A stretch of 60,600 bases of DNA from assembly GCA_938048185.1 (NCBI GenBank), contig CALIVT010000017.1, positions 1 to 60,600 of the forward strand, written 5' to 3'. Numbering within the stretch: position 1 is the stretch's first letter; each line of letters begins with the position of its first letter. Under the pieces are notes generated by a model that was not told the origin of the DNA, did no database searches, and saw only the letters and a list, made by a program, of their open reading frames with translations. Below are positions 47,463 through 55,770 of this stretch, piece after piece. The stretch is from an uncultured Arenicella sp. (GTDB taxonomy: Bacteria; Pseudomonadota; Gammaproteobacteria; Arenicellales; Arenicellaceae). A program made the translations under genes and the position numbers.

Positions 47463-48808
47463 ACTGTCAGTTTCATCCCATCGTGCCTGCAGAGAATCAT
47501 TGCGATCATTGTCGCGCAAATTTTTGTGGACAATGTTCCGATACTCTACCCCGCGCTCGCATACGAGACCACTCGTCGGCGTGTTTCGTCTGTGGCGGAG
47601 CGCTTACGCCGCTCGCCGCAGGTAATCAGATTATTCCGTTTTGGTCGCGTATTGGCGACATATATAGATACCCGTTGAGTGTTCAGGCGCTTATCACAAT
47701 CTTGGTAATTTCGACGTTAAGTACCTTGTTGCGAGGGTTCGGTCTATTGGCAGTGATTCCTTCGGTCGCAATCGTTCTCTATTCGTTCGCTTGCTTAAGA
47801 CGTACCGCGTCGGGCGAAAACGAAGCCCCTGATGTCGATGCGAGCTTCCAAGGCTCGATTATGCCGGTGTTCTATGCCGGCGTCAGCACGTCCGCCGCCG
47901 CATTCGTCATTTGGTTTGTATTCGAAAGTTTTGGCACTGGCATGGGTATTCTCCTCAGTTTTTTCGTCGGTTTGTTGATGCCGGCTGCAATTATTATTAT
48001 TGCCGTTCAGGGAAAGCTATTTCCAGCATTACATCCTGGGAATCAAATTGAAATCGTAAAGGCCACGGGTATTTCGTATTTTGTAATGCTTTTATTTATC
48101 GCGGTTATGGTTTCTTCAACCGCGGTGTTATCGGGTTTTTTAGCGCGCACCAGTTTTGCTTCAATGAATTTCTTTATGACGTCAGTCATTAGCAACTATT
48201 ACAGCATCGTCGTCTATCACATTATGGGTTATCTGGTATATCAAAATCATGCCGAGCTTGGTTATCACGTTTCTGGTAGTGCCGGCGTCAAGCACACGAA
48301 TGATCGTAGTGAAACGCAACGCGAAAAAATCCAACTAGAAATGCTTATTAAGGCTGGAAAATTTGACGCGGCTCGGGGAGTCGCGAAACGTATTCTACAA
48401 AACGACGCATCCATGTGGGAGTGGGCTAGAGCATTTAAGCTTTTTTGTGCCGCTCAGCCGAGTAAAGATGTCGATCTGTATTTTGAGCGTTACGTTGATA
48501 AACTGATAAGTCTGGATGAAACCGAGAAAATTGCAGATGCTTACTTAGATATTGTTCGGGTCAAGCCATCATTTGAGCCCGCGAGTGATGCGCGCAAACT
48601 GGACATTGCCGACGCTTTACATCATATCGGTAAACACACGCAGGCGGTCAGACTAATTCAAAAGCTGGTGGTCGAGTCGAATGACCATGATACTGTTGGG
48701 CGTGCGCTACTGCTTTTGGTCAGTGGTTTTCGGCGCTTGCCGGGTTCTGGCAAACATTTAGCGCACTATGAAAATCTGCATAAGCTTCATTTGGCAAAAT
48801 CGTTATAG
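47459..48808 (+). CDS. Membrane protein with N-terminal zinc finger and C-terminal helical repeats
   Basis: A 449-residue protein of unknown function. Residues 1-45 hold a B-box-like zinc module: CQFHPIVPAENHCDHCRANF, CGQC, then CFVCGG. About five hydrophobic segments follow between residues 70 and 260, with a fold like the YIP1/DUF4013-type bundle. Residues 285-445 are hydrophilic and helical, similar in style to the tail of the rhomboid upstream. The 4-base overlap with the rhomboid gene means co-translation and probably a shared complex. No enzymatic motif is visible. Confidence 0.8.
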   Translation: MNCQFHPIVPAENHCDHCRANFCGQCSDTLPRARIRDHSSACFVCGGALTPLAAGNQIIPFWSRIGDIYRYPLSVQALITILVISTLSTLLRGFGLLAVIPSVAIVLYSFACLRRTASGENEAPDVDASFQGSIMPVFYAGVSTSAAAFVIWFVFESFGTGMGILLSFFVGLLMPAAIIIIAVQGKLFPALHPGNQIEIVKATGISYFVMLLFIAVMVSSTAVLSGFLARTSFASMNFFMTSVISNYYSIVVYHIMGYLVYQNHAELGYHVSGSAGVKHTNDRSETQREKIQLEMLIKAGKFDAARGVAKRILQNDASMWEWARAFKLFCAAQPSKDVDLYFERYVDKLISLDETEKIADAYLDIVRVKPSFEPASDARKLDIADALHHIGKHTQAVRLIQKLVVESNDHDTVGRALLLLVSGFRRLPGSGKHLAHYENLHKLHLAKSL

Positions 48809-48836
48809 ACCATGTTTGGGTAATCGAGAAATTAAA

Positions 48837-49889
48837 ATGACTAATATCATCAGCGCTTTGTTAAGAGTTTTTACGCTCATTTTATTATTACATGTAGGTT
48901 TGAGTCATGGGCATGCTGATAGCTCGCACAGTCGCGGGCCCTCTGACGCGAAGTCAAAGGTCGCAATCGTATTGCACGGCGGCGCAGGCACGATTCTAAA
49001 AAAGAATTTAACGCCGGAATTGGAGCGAGAGTATCGCAACACGCTGAGGAGAGCGCTCGACGCAGGCTACACTAAATTGCTTTCAGGTAAGAGCAGCGTA
49101 GAGGCCGTAAAAGCTGCGATCGTGATTCTAGAAGACTCGCCATTATTCAATGCAGGCAGAGGTGCTGTGTTTACTCATGCCGGAAAGAACTCGTTAGACG
49201 CCTCGATCATGCAAGGTGACGACTTAAGTGCCGGCACTCTAGCCGGGGTGCATCGTGTTAAAAATCCGATTCTACTGGCTGACAAAATTCGCACTGACTC
49301 AGAGCATGTCATGATGACCGGTGAAGGCGCGGAGGAGTTTGCAAAAGAGCATCAGGTTGATCTGGTCGCGCCTAAATATTTTTTTACTGAACGACGTTGG
49401 CAGTCATTACAAAAGGCGCAGAGCGGTGACGCTAGCCAAACGAAACTTTCGCATGATGACGCTGAGAATTTTAAATATGGAACAGTCGGCGTAGTCGCAT
49501 TAGATGTCAGTGGCGTGATCTCTGCGGGCACCTCAACCGGCGGTCTAACCAACAAGCGTTATGGTCGGGTCGGAGACTCGCCAATAATCGGCGCCGGAAA
49601 CTATGCAAATTCGGAGTGCGGCGTTTCAGCGACCGGGCATGGCGAGTTTTTTATCCGCGCTGTCGTGGCCTACGATATTTGTGCGCTATTAAGCTACCAA
49701 AAAATGACCATTCAAGATGCCGCAGACGAGGTGATACAGACCAAGCTACGTGCGATGGGAGGCAATGGCGGGGTGGTAGGTTTGGATGCACAAGGTAATA
49801 TTATGATGAGTTTTAATACCCCAGGCATGTACCGCGCCAGTATTGATAGAACTGGCAACGCTGAGATTAAAATATTTAAAGATAGGTAG
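48837..49889 (+). CDS. Exported isoaspartyl peptidase/L-asparaginase (Ntn hydrolase)
   Basis: A 350-residue type 2 asparaginase/isoaspartyl dipeptidase precursor. A signal peptide (residues 1-26) precedes VAIVLHGGAGTI, the family opening. The self-cleavage site and nucleophile is Thr216 in KYGTVGVVALDVSG. Substrate-site motifs are STGGLTNKRYGRVGDSPIIG and ATGHGEFFIRAVVA. It hydrolyses isoaspartyl dipeptides or asparagine, here in the periplasm. ATG 48837 is chosen over an in-frame ATG 69 bases upstream that overlaps the previous gene. Confidence 0.92.
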   Translation: MTNIISALLRVFTLILLLHVGLSHGHADSSHSRGPSDAKSKVAIVLHGGAGTILKKNLTPELEREYRNTLRRALDAGYTKLLSGKSSVEAVKAAIVILEDSPLFNAGRGAVFTHAGKNSLDASIMQGDDLSAGTLAGVHRVKNPILLADKIRTDSEHVMMTGEGAEEFAKEHQVDLVAPKYFFTERRWQSLQKAQSGDASQTKLSHDDAENFKYGTVGVVALDVSGVISAGTSTGGLTNKRYGRVGDSPIIGAGNYANSECGVSATGHGEFFIRAVVAYDICALLSYQKMTIQDAADEVIQTKLRAMGGNGGVVGLDAQGNIMMSFNTPGMYRASIDRTGNAEIKIFKDR

Positions 49890-49981
49890 CCAGAGCCTCA
49901 GGTTTAACGACCTTGTACTTTATTGGCTTCTGGCCTTGGTCGGTGAACACGCCTGCCGCTAATTTTATATAACGTAAAAGT

Positions 49982-50707
49982 TTACCCAGCGTTTAGTGCC
50001 GCAATCGTTTGCTGATACGAGTCGTGGTCAGCGTGCTGGTCATAGGCAAGTGGCATGCCCATCGCCTTTCCTTTGGCCGTTGCCGCAGGGTTGCTAAAAC
50101 CGTGTAACACGCTAGGATAGTTAACGATTTTATAGTTCGCTTTGGCATTGTCCATCTCGGACTTAAATTCAAGCAGCGCATCTGGCGTCACCATGGGGTC
50201 TGCTGCACCATTAAAGACCAAGATTTGGCCCCTAAAGGCAGCGGCTTGCAGCGGTGAGTTTGTTTGCAATGTTCCATGAAAACTCGCTACCAATTTTAAA
50301 TTCTTTCCTTTTCTAGCCATCTCTAATGCAACTGCGCCGCCAAAGCAATATCCGATGATACTGACGTTATTCGGGGTTACGTTTGTCTGCTGGAGCAAAG
50401 TCGCATACGCCGCATCGAAGCAGGCTTCGATTGCCCCGTTGGTATTGCGCGCGGCGTTCATTAGTTGGCCCGCACGCTCAGGTGTGGCGGCTACTTCTGC
50501 ATTGCCATAGAGGTCGATCGCAAACGCGATAAAGCCATCCTTAGCGAGCTGGTCCGCTCGGCTTTTCGCATAGTCGTTTCGCCCCCACCATTCGGGTGCA
50601 ATCAGCACTGCTGGCTTGAGGGTGGACTCTGTGGTGTCGGTCGCAAGATAGCCGATATATACCGTGTCGTTAACGCGATATTCTATTTCTTGAGTTGTGA
50701 TTTTCAT
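49982..50707 (-). CDS. Dienelactone hydrolase family protein
   Basis: A 241-residue alpha/beta hydrolase of the carboxymethylenebutenolidase type. The nucleophile is Cys in IIGYCFGGAVALEMA, the Asp is in FNGAADPMVTPDALLEF and the His in SVLHGFSNPAAT. APEWWGRNDYAKSRADQLAKDGF is the usual early segment. Some relatives cleave dienelactone in chlorocatechol breakdown; many act on other esters. It lies 7 bases after the aldehyde dehydrogenase on the same strand, so the two are probably in one transcript. Confidence 0.9.
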   Translation of the reverse strand: MKITTQEIEYRVNDTVYIGYLATDTTESTLKPAVLIAPEWWGRNDYAKSRADQLAKDGFIAFAIDLYGNAEVAATPERAGQLMNAARNTNGAIEACFDAAYATLLQQTNVTPNNVSIIGYCFGGAVALEMARKGKNLKLVASFHGTLQTNSPLQAAAFRGQILVFNGAADPMVTPDALLEFKSEMDNAKANYKIVNYPSVLHGFSNPAATAKGKAMGMPLAYDQHADHDSYQQTIAALNAG

Positions 50708-50714
50708 GGCTCGC

Positions 50715-52178
50715 TTAGCGGTCTAGGCCACCCATACATAAATACTTAATTTCCAGATAATCTTCGATTCCATACTTTGAGCCCTCACGGCCCATGCCAC
50801 TTTGTTTGACGCCGCCAAACGGTGCCATTTCATTTGAAATGATGCCTTCGTTGATGCCGACCATGCCGTATTCTAAGGCTTCACAAACGCGCCACACGCG
50901 ACCGATATCGCGGGTGTAAATATACGACGCTAAACCAACGTCGGTATCGTTCGCGAGCCCGATAACTTCTTCTTCTGTTTCGAATTTAATAAGCGGGGCG
51001 ACTGGGCCAAATATCTCTTCGGTGGCGACGCTCATATCGGCCGTTACATTGCTTAAGACCGTCGCTTGAAAATAACGGCTGCCGGGCTCGTTCACTGCGC
51101 CGCCAACTAAAGTTTTTGCCCCACCTTTAAGCGCTTGTGCGACCAGCTCGCTGACCGATTCGGCCGCCTCGAGGTTAATCAACGGCCCGATGTCTACATT
51201 AGAGTCGCTGCCGTCGCCCATTTTTAGTTTGTTAACCGCGTGCACGAGTTTCTCTGAGAATTTTTGATACACACCGCTTTGAACAAACAGGCGGTTGCTA
51301 CACACACAGGTTTGGCCTGCATTACGAAACTTAGAAACCATTGCGCCCTGTACCGCCGCGTCGAGGTCGGCGTCGTCAAATACGATAAAGGGCGCATTGC
51401 CACCCAGCTCCATCGATGTTTTTTTAACGGTCGACGCGCATTGTTCGAGTAGCTTTTTACCGACTGCTGTAGAACCGGTAAACGTGAATTTCGCAATTCT
51501 AGGATCGCCCGTTAATACGTTGCCGACAGCTCTGGCGTTATCGCTGACGATCACATTAAAAATACCCGCTGGTATGCCTGCCTGCTCACCGAGCTCTGCC
51601 AACGCCAGTGCCGAGAGTGGTGTTTCGCTCGCAGCTTTGACTACGAACGCACAGCCCGCCGCTAATGCAGGCGCAGCTTTTCGGGTAATCATTGCGTTTG
51701 GAAAATTCCACGGAGTAATCGCTGAGACGACGCCCACGCCTTGCTTAATAACCACCACTCGTGAACCGGGTGATGCGCCGGGGATCGTGTCGCCGTATAT
51801 CCGTTTAGCTTCTTCAGAGAACCATTGAATGTAATTCGCGCCGTACGCTATTTCGCCTCTGGCTTCGGTGAGAGGTTTGCCTTGTTCGGCGGTCAGTATC
51901 GCGGCTAAGTCATCTTGATGTTGCATGATTAACTCAAACCAGCGATGCAACACCTCGGCTCGTTGCTTTGCTGTTTTGGCGCGCCACGCTGGCATCGCGG
52001 CCACGGCGGCATCAACGGCTTGCGTCGTGTCATCTGCACTGGCGCTGCTCACTGCAATAATGTTGTTACCTGTCGCCGGGTTGCTTACTTCGAATTTTGA
52101 TGCGTCGCTGTTGTGCCACACGCCATTGATATAACTTCCGTTCTTAAGCAAATTTTTATTAAGTTCACGTGTTGTCAT
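50715..52178 (-). CDS. gabD: NAD(P)-dependent succinate-semialdehyde dehydrogenase
   Basis: A 487-residue aldehyde dehydrogenase of the GabD type that oxidises succinate (or glutarate) semialdehyde. Motifs: SAITPWNFPNAMITRK, FTGSTAVGKKLLEQC, the general base in SMELGGNAPFIVFDDADLD and the nucleophile Cys in NAGQTCVCSNRLFVQ. The C-terminal GVKQSGMGREGSKYGIEDYLEIKY is typical. It lies 72 bases after the CoA-transferase and directly before the dienelactone hydrolase gene. It could also serve the 5-carbon semialdehyde of the route suggested for the operon at 28-40 kb. Confidence 0.93.
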   Translation of the reverse strand: MTTRELNKNLLKNGSYINGVWHNSDASKFEVSNPATGNNIIAVSSASADDTTQAVDAAVAAMPAWRAKTAKQRAEVLHRWFELIMQHQDDLAAILTAEQGKPLTEARGEIAYGANYIQWFSEEAKRIYGDTIPGASPGSRVVVIKQGVGVVSAITPWNFPNAMITRKAAPALAAGCAFVVKAASETPLSALALAELGEQAGIPAGIFNVIVSDNARAVGNVLTGDPRIAKFTFTGSTAVGKKLLEQCASTVKKTSMELGGNAPFIVFDDADLDAAVQGAMVSKFRNAGQTCVCSNRLFVQSGVYQKFSEKLVHAVNKLKMGDGSDSNVDIGPLINLEAAESVSELVAQALKGGAKTLVGGAVNEPGSRYFQATVLSNVTADMSVATEEIFGPVAPLIKFETEEEVIGLANDTDVGLASYIYTRDIGRVWRVCEALEYGMVGINEGIISNEMAPFGGVKQSGMGREGSKYGIEDYLEIKYLCMGGLDR

Positions 52179-52250
52179 TGAATAGTTCGCTGTTTAAATT
52201 GTTCAAGGTTTGAAATAGCTAAGGTGGAAATATTAGTCCTAAGGTGCGGA

Positions 52251-53372
52251 TCAAGACAGCACTTTATCATCGGTAAATTGCTGGATATCATTGGCGCTGT
52301 ACCCCAATGACTCTAGCAGTGGTTGGGTGTCGTCATTTGGGCCTGGCATTGCGAATTCTGAATCATCCGCATTGCTTTCAAAAACCGGCGCGCTGCGCGG
52401 GTGTAAAAATTGCCCCTGTTGCTTTAATCCGCCACGCGCTAGGTTTTGCGGATGCGCGGCCGCTTCTTCATAATTTAATACTGGCGATACGCAAGCGTCA
52501 GATCCATCGAATATCTCAGCCCATTGATCGCGTGTTTTTGAAGAAAAAATAATCTCTAGTTTTTGATGTTGCTCAGCGTGTTTTGACGGGTCGTTTTGTT
52601 TGCCGAATTGGGTTGGGTCAATGCTTAGTTGAGAAAGCATAAGCGCGAAAAATTGTGGCTCAATACAACCCACCGCCATATATTTTCCATCTCGAGTTTG
52701 ATAGCAGCGGTAGTAGGGCATGCTTCCATCGAGCAAGTTTGATTCTCGCGTTGGTTGCCAATGGCCAATGCCAGCGAGCGAATAAAACAGACTCATCATG
52801 GACGATACGCCATCGATCATGGCTGCATCGACTACTTCTCCCTGACCTGTCTTCTCTGCTTTTAACAATCCTGCCAAGATACCGCTCACTAAAAATAGAG
52901 AGCCGCCGCCATAATCACCGATTAAATTCAACGGTGGCATTGGCGGTTCGCCTCGCTTGCCGATTGCGCCTAGGGCTCCGGTAATTGAAATGTAATTGAT
53001 ATCGTGCCCGGCCACTTCGGCCCATGGTCCGGTTTGCCCCCACCCGGTCATGCGGCCGTAGACCAGTTTTGGGTTAACTGCATGGCACTGCGTTGGACCA
53101 ACCCCCAAACGTTCTGTCACACCCGGTCGCAAACCTTCGCATAAGACGTCGGCACTTTTAACGAGCTTTAATAAAATTTCCACTGCCTTAGGTTTAGACA
53201 AATCCAGTACCATCGTTTTTTTTCCACGGTCCGATATCATTGGCATGGTCGGCCCGGGGCGGTTAACGACGATTACCTCGGCCCCCATATCGGCCAATAA
53301 CTGGCCCGCATAAGGGCAGGGACCAATGCCGGCTAATTCTATTATGCGGTACCCGTTCAATGGCTTAGTCAT
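52251..53372 (-). CDS. CaiB/BaiF CoA-transferase, alpha-methylacyl-CoA racemase-like
   Basis: A 373-residue class III CoA-transferase-fold protein close to alpha-methylacyl-CoA racemase. It opens with LNGYRIIELAGIGPCPYAGQL. The segments GWGQTGPWAEVAGHDINYI (His) and PLNLIGDYGGGSLFLVSGIL (Asp) carry the residues used for proton transfer in the racemase. Length fits the racemase (about 360-380) better than the formyl-CoA transferases (about 425). It overlaps the preceding lipoate-ligase-like gene by 8 bases. Epimerisation of branched acyl-CoA is the likely role; CoA transfer cannot be excluded. Confidence 0.9.
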   Translation of the reverse strand: MTKPLNGYRIIELAGIGPCPYAGQLLADMGAEVIVVNRPGPTMPMISDRGKKTMVLDLSKPKAVEILLKLVKSADVLCEGLRPGVTERLGVGPTQCHAVNPKLVYGRMTGWGQTGPWAEVAGHDINYISITGALGAIGKRGEPPMPPLNLIGDYGGGSLFLVSGILAGLLKAEKTGQGEVVDAAMIDGVSSMMSLFYSLAGIGHWQPTRESNLLDGSMPYYRCYQTRDGKYMAVGCIEPQFFALMLSQLSIDPTQFGKQNDPSKHAEQHQKLEIIFSSKTRDQWAEIFDGSDACVSPVLNYEEAAAHPQNLARGGLKQQGQFLHPRSAPVFESNADDSEFAMPGPNDDTQPLLESLGYSANDIQQFTDDKVLS

Positions 53373-54123
53373 TTATCTCTCGCGCTGACAGTGTCGGTGA
53401 ATTGGTTTGGTGCTTAGTGAATGCGTTTACGACCATGTCAAAAAAATCGCGTTTTTGCAGTTGAGTCGCGGACAGTTGTGACGATGAATGCCGAGCGTCC
53501 CATAACGAGGTGCTGGCGGACTCATCAAAGGGCGAATGTTGATCGGCGAGCTGGTGAAACCGGTTGACGCGTTGCGTCGCCCGTTGGTGGTCCGCCGTTA
53601 CTAACATCACCGCATGGTTCAATACAATTTGAGTTTTTGATGGCCCGCCACGCGTCCAACGTTGTGAGGTGCCCGCGAGCTTTTTACCGTCTAATAAAAT
53701 ATTATAGTCGCCATCGCAGTAAGCTCCAGTCGCCGGACCAACCTCGGTGATAAATCCTAGGTCATTGAGCACCGCTTGAATGTGCGCGCAAAAGTTCAAA
53801 TACGAGTTGACTATATTTTTAGGCCCGTGGGTTTTGGCGATGTGAGTAATCGCTAAAATTCCTTCGCCGTGTGGCACGGTGGTCCCGCCCGAACGGCGCA
53901 CTGCAATCTCAAAGTCTTGTTGTTCGAAACTCTTGTATGCCGAGTCGTAGTCAGCAAAACGTTTTTCTTTTGCGGTAATGCAAAGGCCTTCGGCTGCTTG
54001 CCAACAGCCCCAAATTGAATTGAAATCACGAGCACCACCAAGCGCGGAAATTGAGTCTTCTTCCCAACGCAAAAACGATTCTATGGAAGAGCCAAAGTTC
54101 GGAGTAAGCGGCAATATTTTCAA
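53365..54123 (-). CDS. Lipoate-protein ligase A-like protein
   Basis: A 252-residue member of the biotin/lipoate A/B ligase fold. The core motif is RRSGGTTVPHGEGILAIT, matching the family pattern R-R-x-S-G-G-x-x-V-x-H-G-x-G-x-L. The lysine motif appears as DGDYNILLDGKKLAGTSQRW. The C-terminal accessory domain is short. It may attach lipoate or octanoate, but the setting (XdhC before it with ATGA overlap, acyl-CoA racemase after it with 8-base overlap) is not that of the housekeeping LplA or LipB. A dedicated acyl-protein transferase in this operon is possible. Confidence 0.8.
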   Translation of the reverse strand: MKILPLTPNFGSSIESFLRWEEDSISALGGARDFNSIWGCWQAAEGLCITAKEKRFADYDSAYKSFEQQDFEIAVRRSGGTTVPHGEGILAITHIAKTHGPKNIVNSYLNFCAHIQAVLNDLGFITEVGPATGAYCDGDYNILLDGKKLAGTSQRWTRGGPSKTQIVLNHAVMLVTADHQRATQRVNRFHQLADQHSPFDESASTSLWDARHSSSQLSATQLQKRDFFDMVVNAFTKHQTNSPTLSAREIND

Positions 54124-55139
54124 CTTTGATCCGTCGTTTTAGGAAAATTAAGCAGCGGGACGGACCGAGCTTGAAAAACACGCGTGAGTTGCGCCAATAC
54201 CGAAACCGCAATTTCGCTCGGCGTCTTCGCTTGAATGTCGAGTCCAATTGGCCCATGAATTCGTTCGCATTGCTCGGCAGTAAACCCAAGTTTGAGCAGC
54301 CCCTCAAGTCGAATGGCGTGTGCGCGCCGACTTCCAAGGGCACCGATGTAGGCCAGCTGGCTTTTCAACATGTGCTGTAGAATCTTGGTTTCGCGTTCGT
54401 GTTCGTGAAACATTAAGACCACCGCCGTATAGCTGTCGCACTCCAGATGTTCTATTTGTGCGTGGCTTGTTAGCAAACTTATTGGCGGCGTCGTATTCGG
54501 GTGCGATGGAACGCAGTTTTCTTTCAACTCACCCAGGGTTTGCGCGTCGGGTGTCAACACCGTGACTTGATAGTCAGCATGTTGAGCCAGCTTGGTGAGT
54601 GCCGTCACATTTGGGCCTGCGCCAATAATATTGAGCCTGCGTTGTGGTAAGTACCAGCGTTCAAAGTGACTGTGCTCGATACTGCTGGCGGCTGAACGAT
54701 CAGTCTTGCTCCGCAATATTCTTAGCGGTGACTCTTGTATAGTAGAAAATTCTAGGCCGACTACCTTGCGCGCCACCGAGTCGTTTAGTAAATCGACAAT
54801 ATGGTCTGTTTGTATTCCTTGTTCAAACCAAACATCAATACCTGCGCCACAGGGTAATTGAATATCTAGATACGGTGACCCTAACCCATAACGTACCGAG
54901 TAGCTTCGCTCACTTTTGATTGCGTTTACGCCTTCATCAGCAATTGCTTGCTCAGCGCAACCGCCGCTTAGATAACCAAACCACTGACCGTCTTCCGCGA
55001 TCGCCATTTGACTGCCGAGCGGACGTGGTGAGCCGCCGTCCGCGTGGTAAAGTGTTGCTAAGCATACGGCTAAACCTTGCTGTGACCACGCAAGCAACTG
55101 CGGCAATACGTTTTCAACATTACTACGATCGATCGTCAT
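54120..55139 (-). CDS. xdhC: XdhC/CoxI family molybdenum-enzyme maturation protein
   Basis: A 339-residue protein of the XdhC family, which sulfurates and inserts molybdenum cofactor into xanthine-dehydrogenase-type enzymes. Motifs: VCLATLYHADGGSPRPLGSQMA, FGYLSGGCAEQAIADE and LPCGAGIDVW in the XdhC/CoxI N-terminal part, then the Rossmann-like C-terminal domain NIIGAGPNVTALTKLA with IGALGSRRAHAIRLEGLL and IHGPIGLDIQAKTPSEIAVSV. No molybdenum enzyme is next to it; the only candidate client in the window is the IorAB-type pair at 25.6-28.3 kb. It overlaps the next gene by 4 bases. Confidence 0.92.
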   Translation of the reverse strand: MTIDRSNVENVLPQLLAWSQQGLAVCLATLYHADGGSPRPLGSQMAIAEDGQWFGYLSGGCAEQAIADEGVNAIKSERSYSVRYGLGSPYLDIQLPCGAGIDVWFEQGIQTDHIVDLLNDSVARKVVGLEFSTIQESPLRILRSKTDRSAASSIEHSHFERWYLPQRRLNIIGAGPNVTALTKLAQHADYQVTVLTPDAQTLGELKENCVPSHPNTTPPISLLTSHAQIEHLECDSYTAVVLMFHEHERETKILQHMLKSQLAYIGALGSRRAHAIRLEGLLKLGFTAEQCERIHGPIGLDIQAKTPSEIAVSVLAQLTRVFQARSVPLLNFPKTTDQS

Positions 55140-55239
55140 TGTTAATGGGCGTGCTGGGCTGGGGCTAGACCAATTGATTTGATCAGGAGTAAGCGCTTAT
55201 GAGTAGCGCGAGGCGATATAAGCGTTTGCGCAGCGCATT

Positions 55240-55557
55240 TTATTTCCAACTGAGCCCACCGACCCATTGACCTGCTTTGGGCGAAAAAATAGCAAAGCTA
55301 ACATGACTGTAAACACCGCCCTTGGCGTAGGGGTCGTTTTCAAAGAGTTTGCGTGCAACCGCGACATCATTTGTGTCGTATACGAACCCGCTACCGTCAT
55401 ATTCTCCGCTGCGCATGGCGTCGACACTTTGGTTGAGCGGTCCAGCAACGCTTACAAACGCTTGAATGGTTTCAATATAGTCAAGGTGTGCTTGCGCCAA
55501 TGTCTTACGTAACGTTGGTGCGTTGTCAGAATCTTGACAGATAACGAGTACGGCCAT
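55240..55557 (-). CDS. YciI family protein
   Basis: A 105-residue protein of the YCII/DGPF superfamily (dimeric ferredoxin-like fold). The conserved His is in LAQAHLDYIETIQAF and the Asp in the segment NDPYAKGGVYSHVSFAIF. Members include putative dehalogenase- or muconolactone-isomerase-like proteins without assigned reactions. It lies 100 bases before xdhC on the same strand and may be the first gene of that transcript. A GGAA-type ribosome site precedes ATG 55557. Confidence 0.85.
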   Translation of the reverse strand: MAVLVICQDSDNAPTLRKTLAQAHLDYIETIQAFVSVAGPLNQSVDAMRSGEYDGSGFVYDTNDVAVARKLFENDPYAKGGVYSHVSFAIFSPKAGQWVGGLSWK

Positions 55558-55770
55558 ATGAATTTCCAGAACGTGAGTGGTTTCCCAAAGGGTTCAATTA
55601 TTTTGCGATCAGAAATTGAAGCATAACACTCTGGGCGAAGTTTTTTTATTGTGGGTTGATGCCTACATGGTTGTAGATTCATGGGTGTGCATTTTTAGTT
55701 TATTTTAGTTCGGCTGCCGAGCTTGAAAATTTAAGATAAACTGTCGTCAGAAATGATTTGAGGTCACGCT

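Noticed and set aside
50465-52134. Plus-strand ORFs opposite dienelactone hydrolase and GabD (up to 177 codons)
   Set aside because: They lie wholly within genes with clear catalytic motifs on the other strand.
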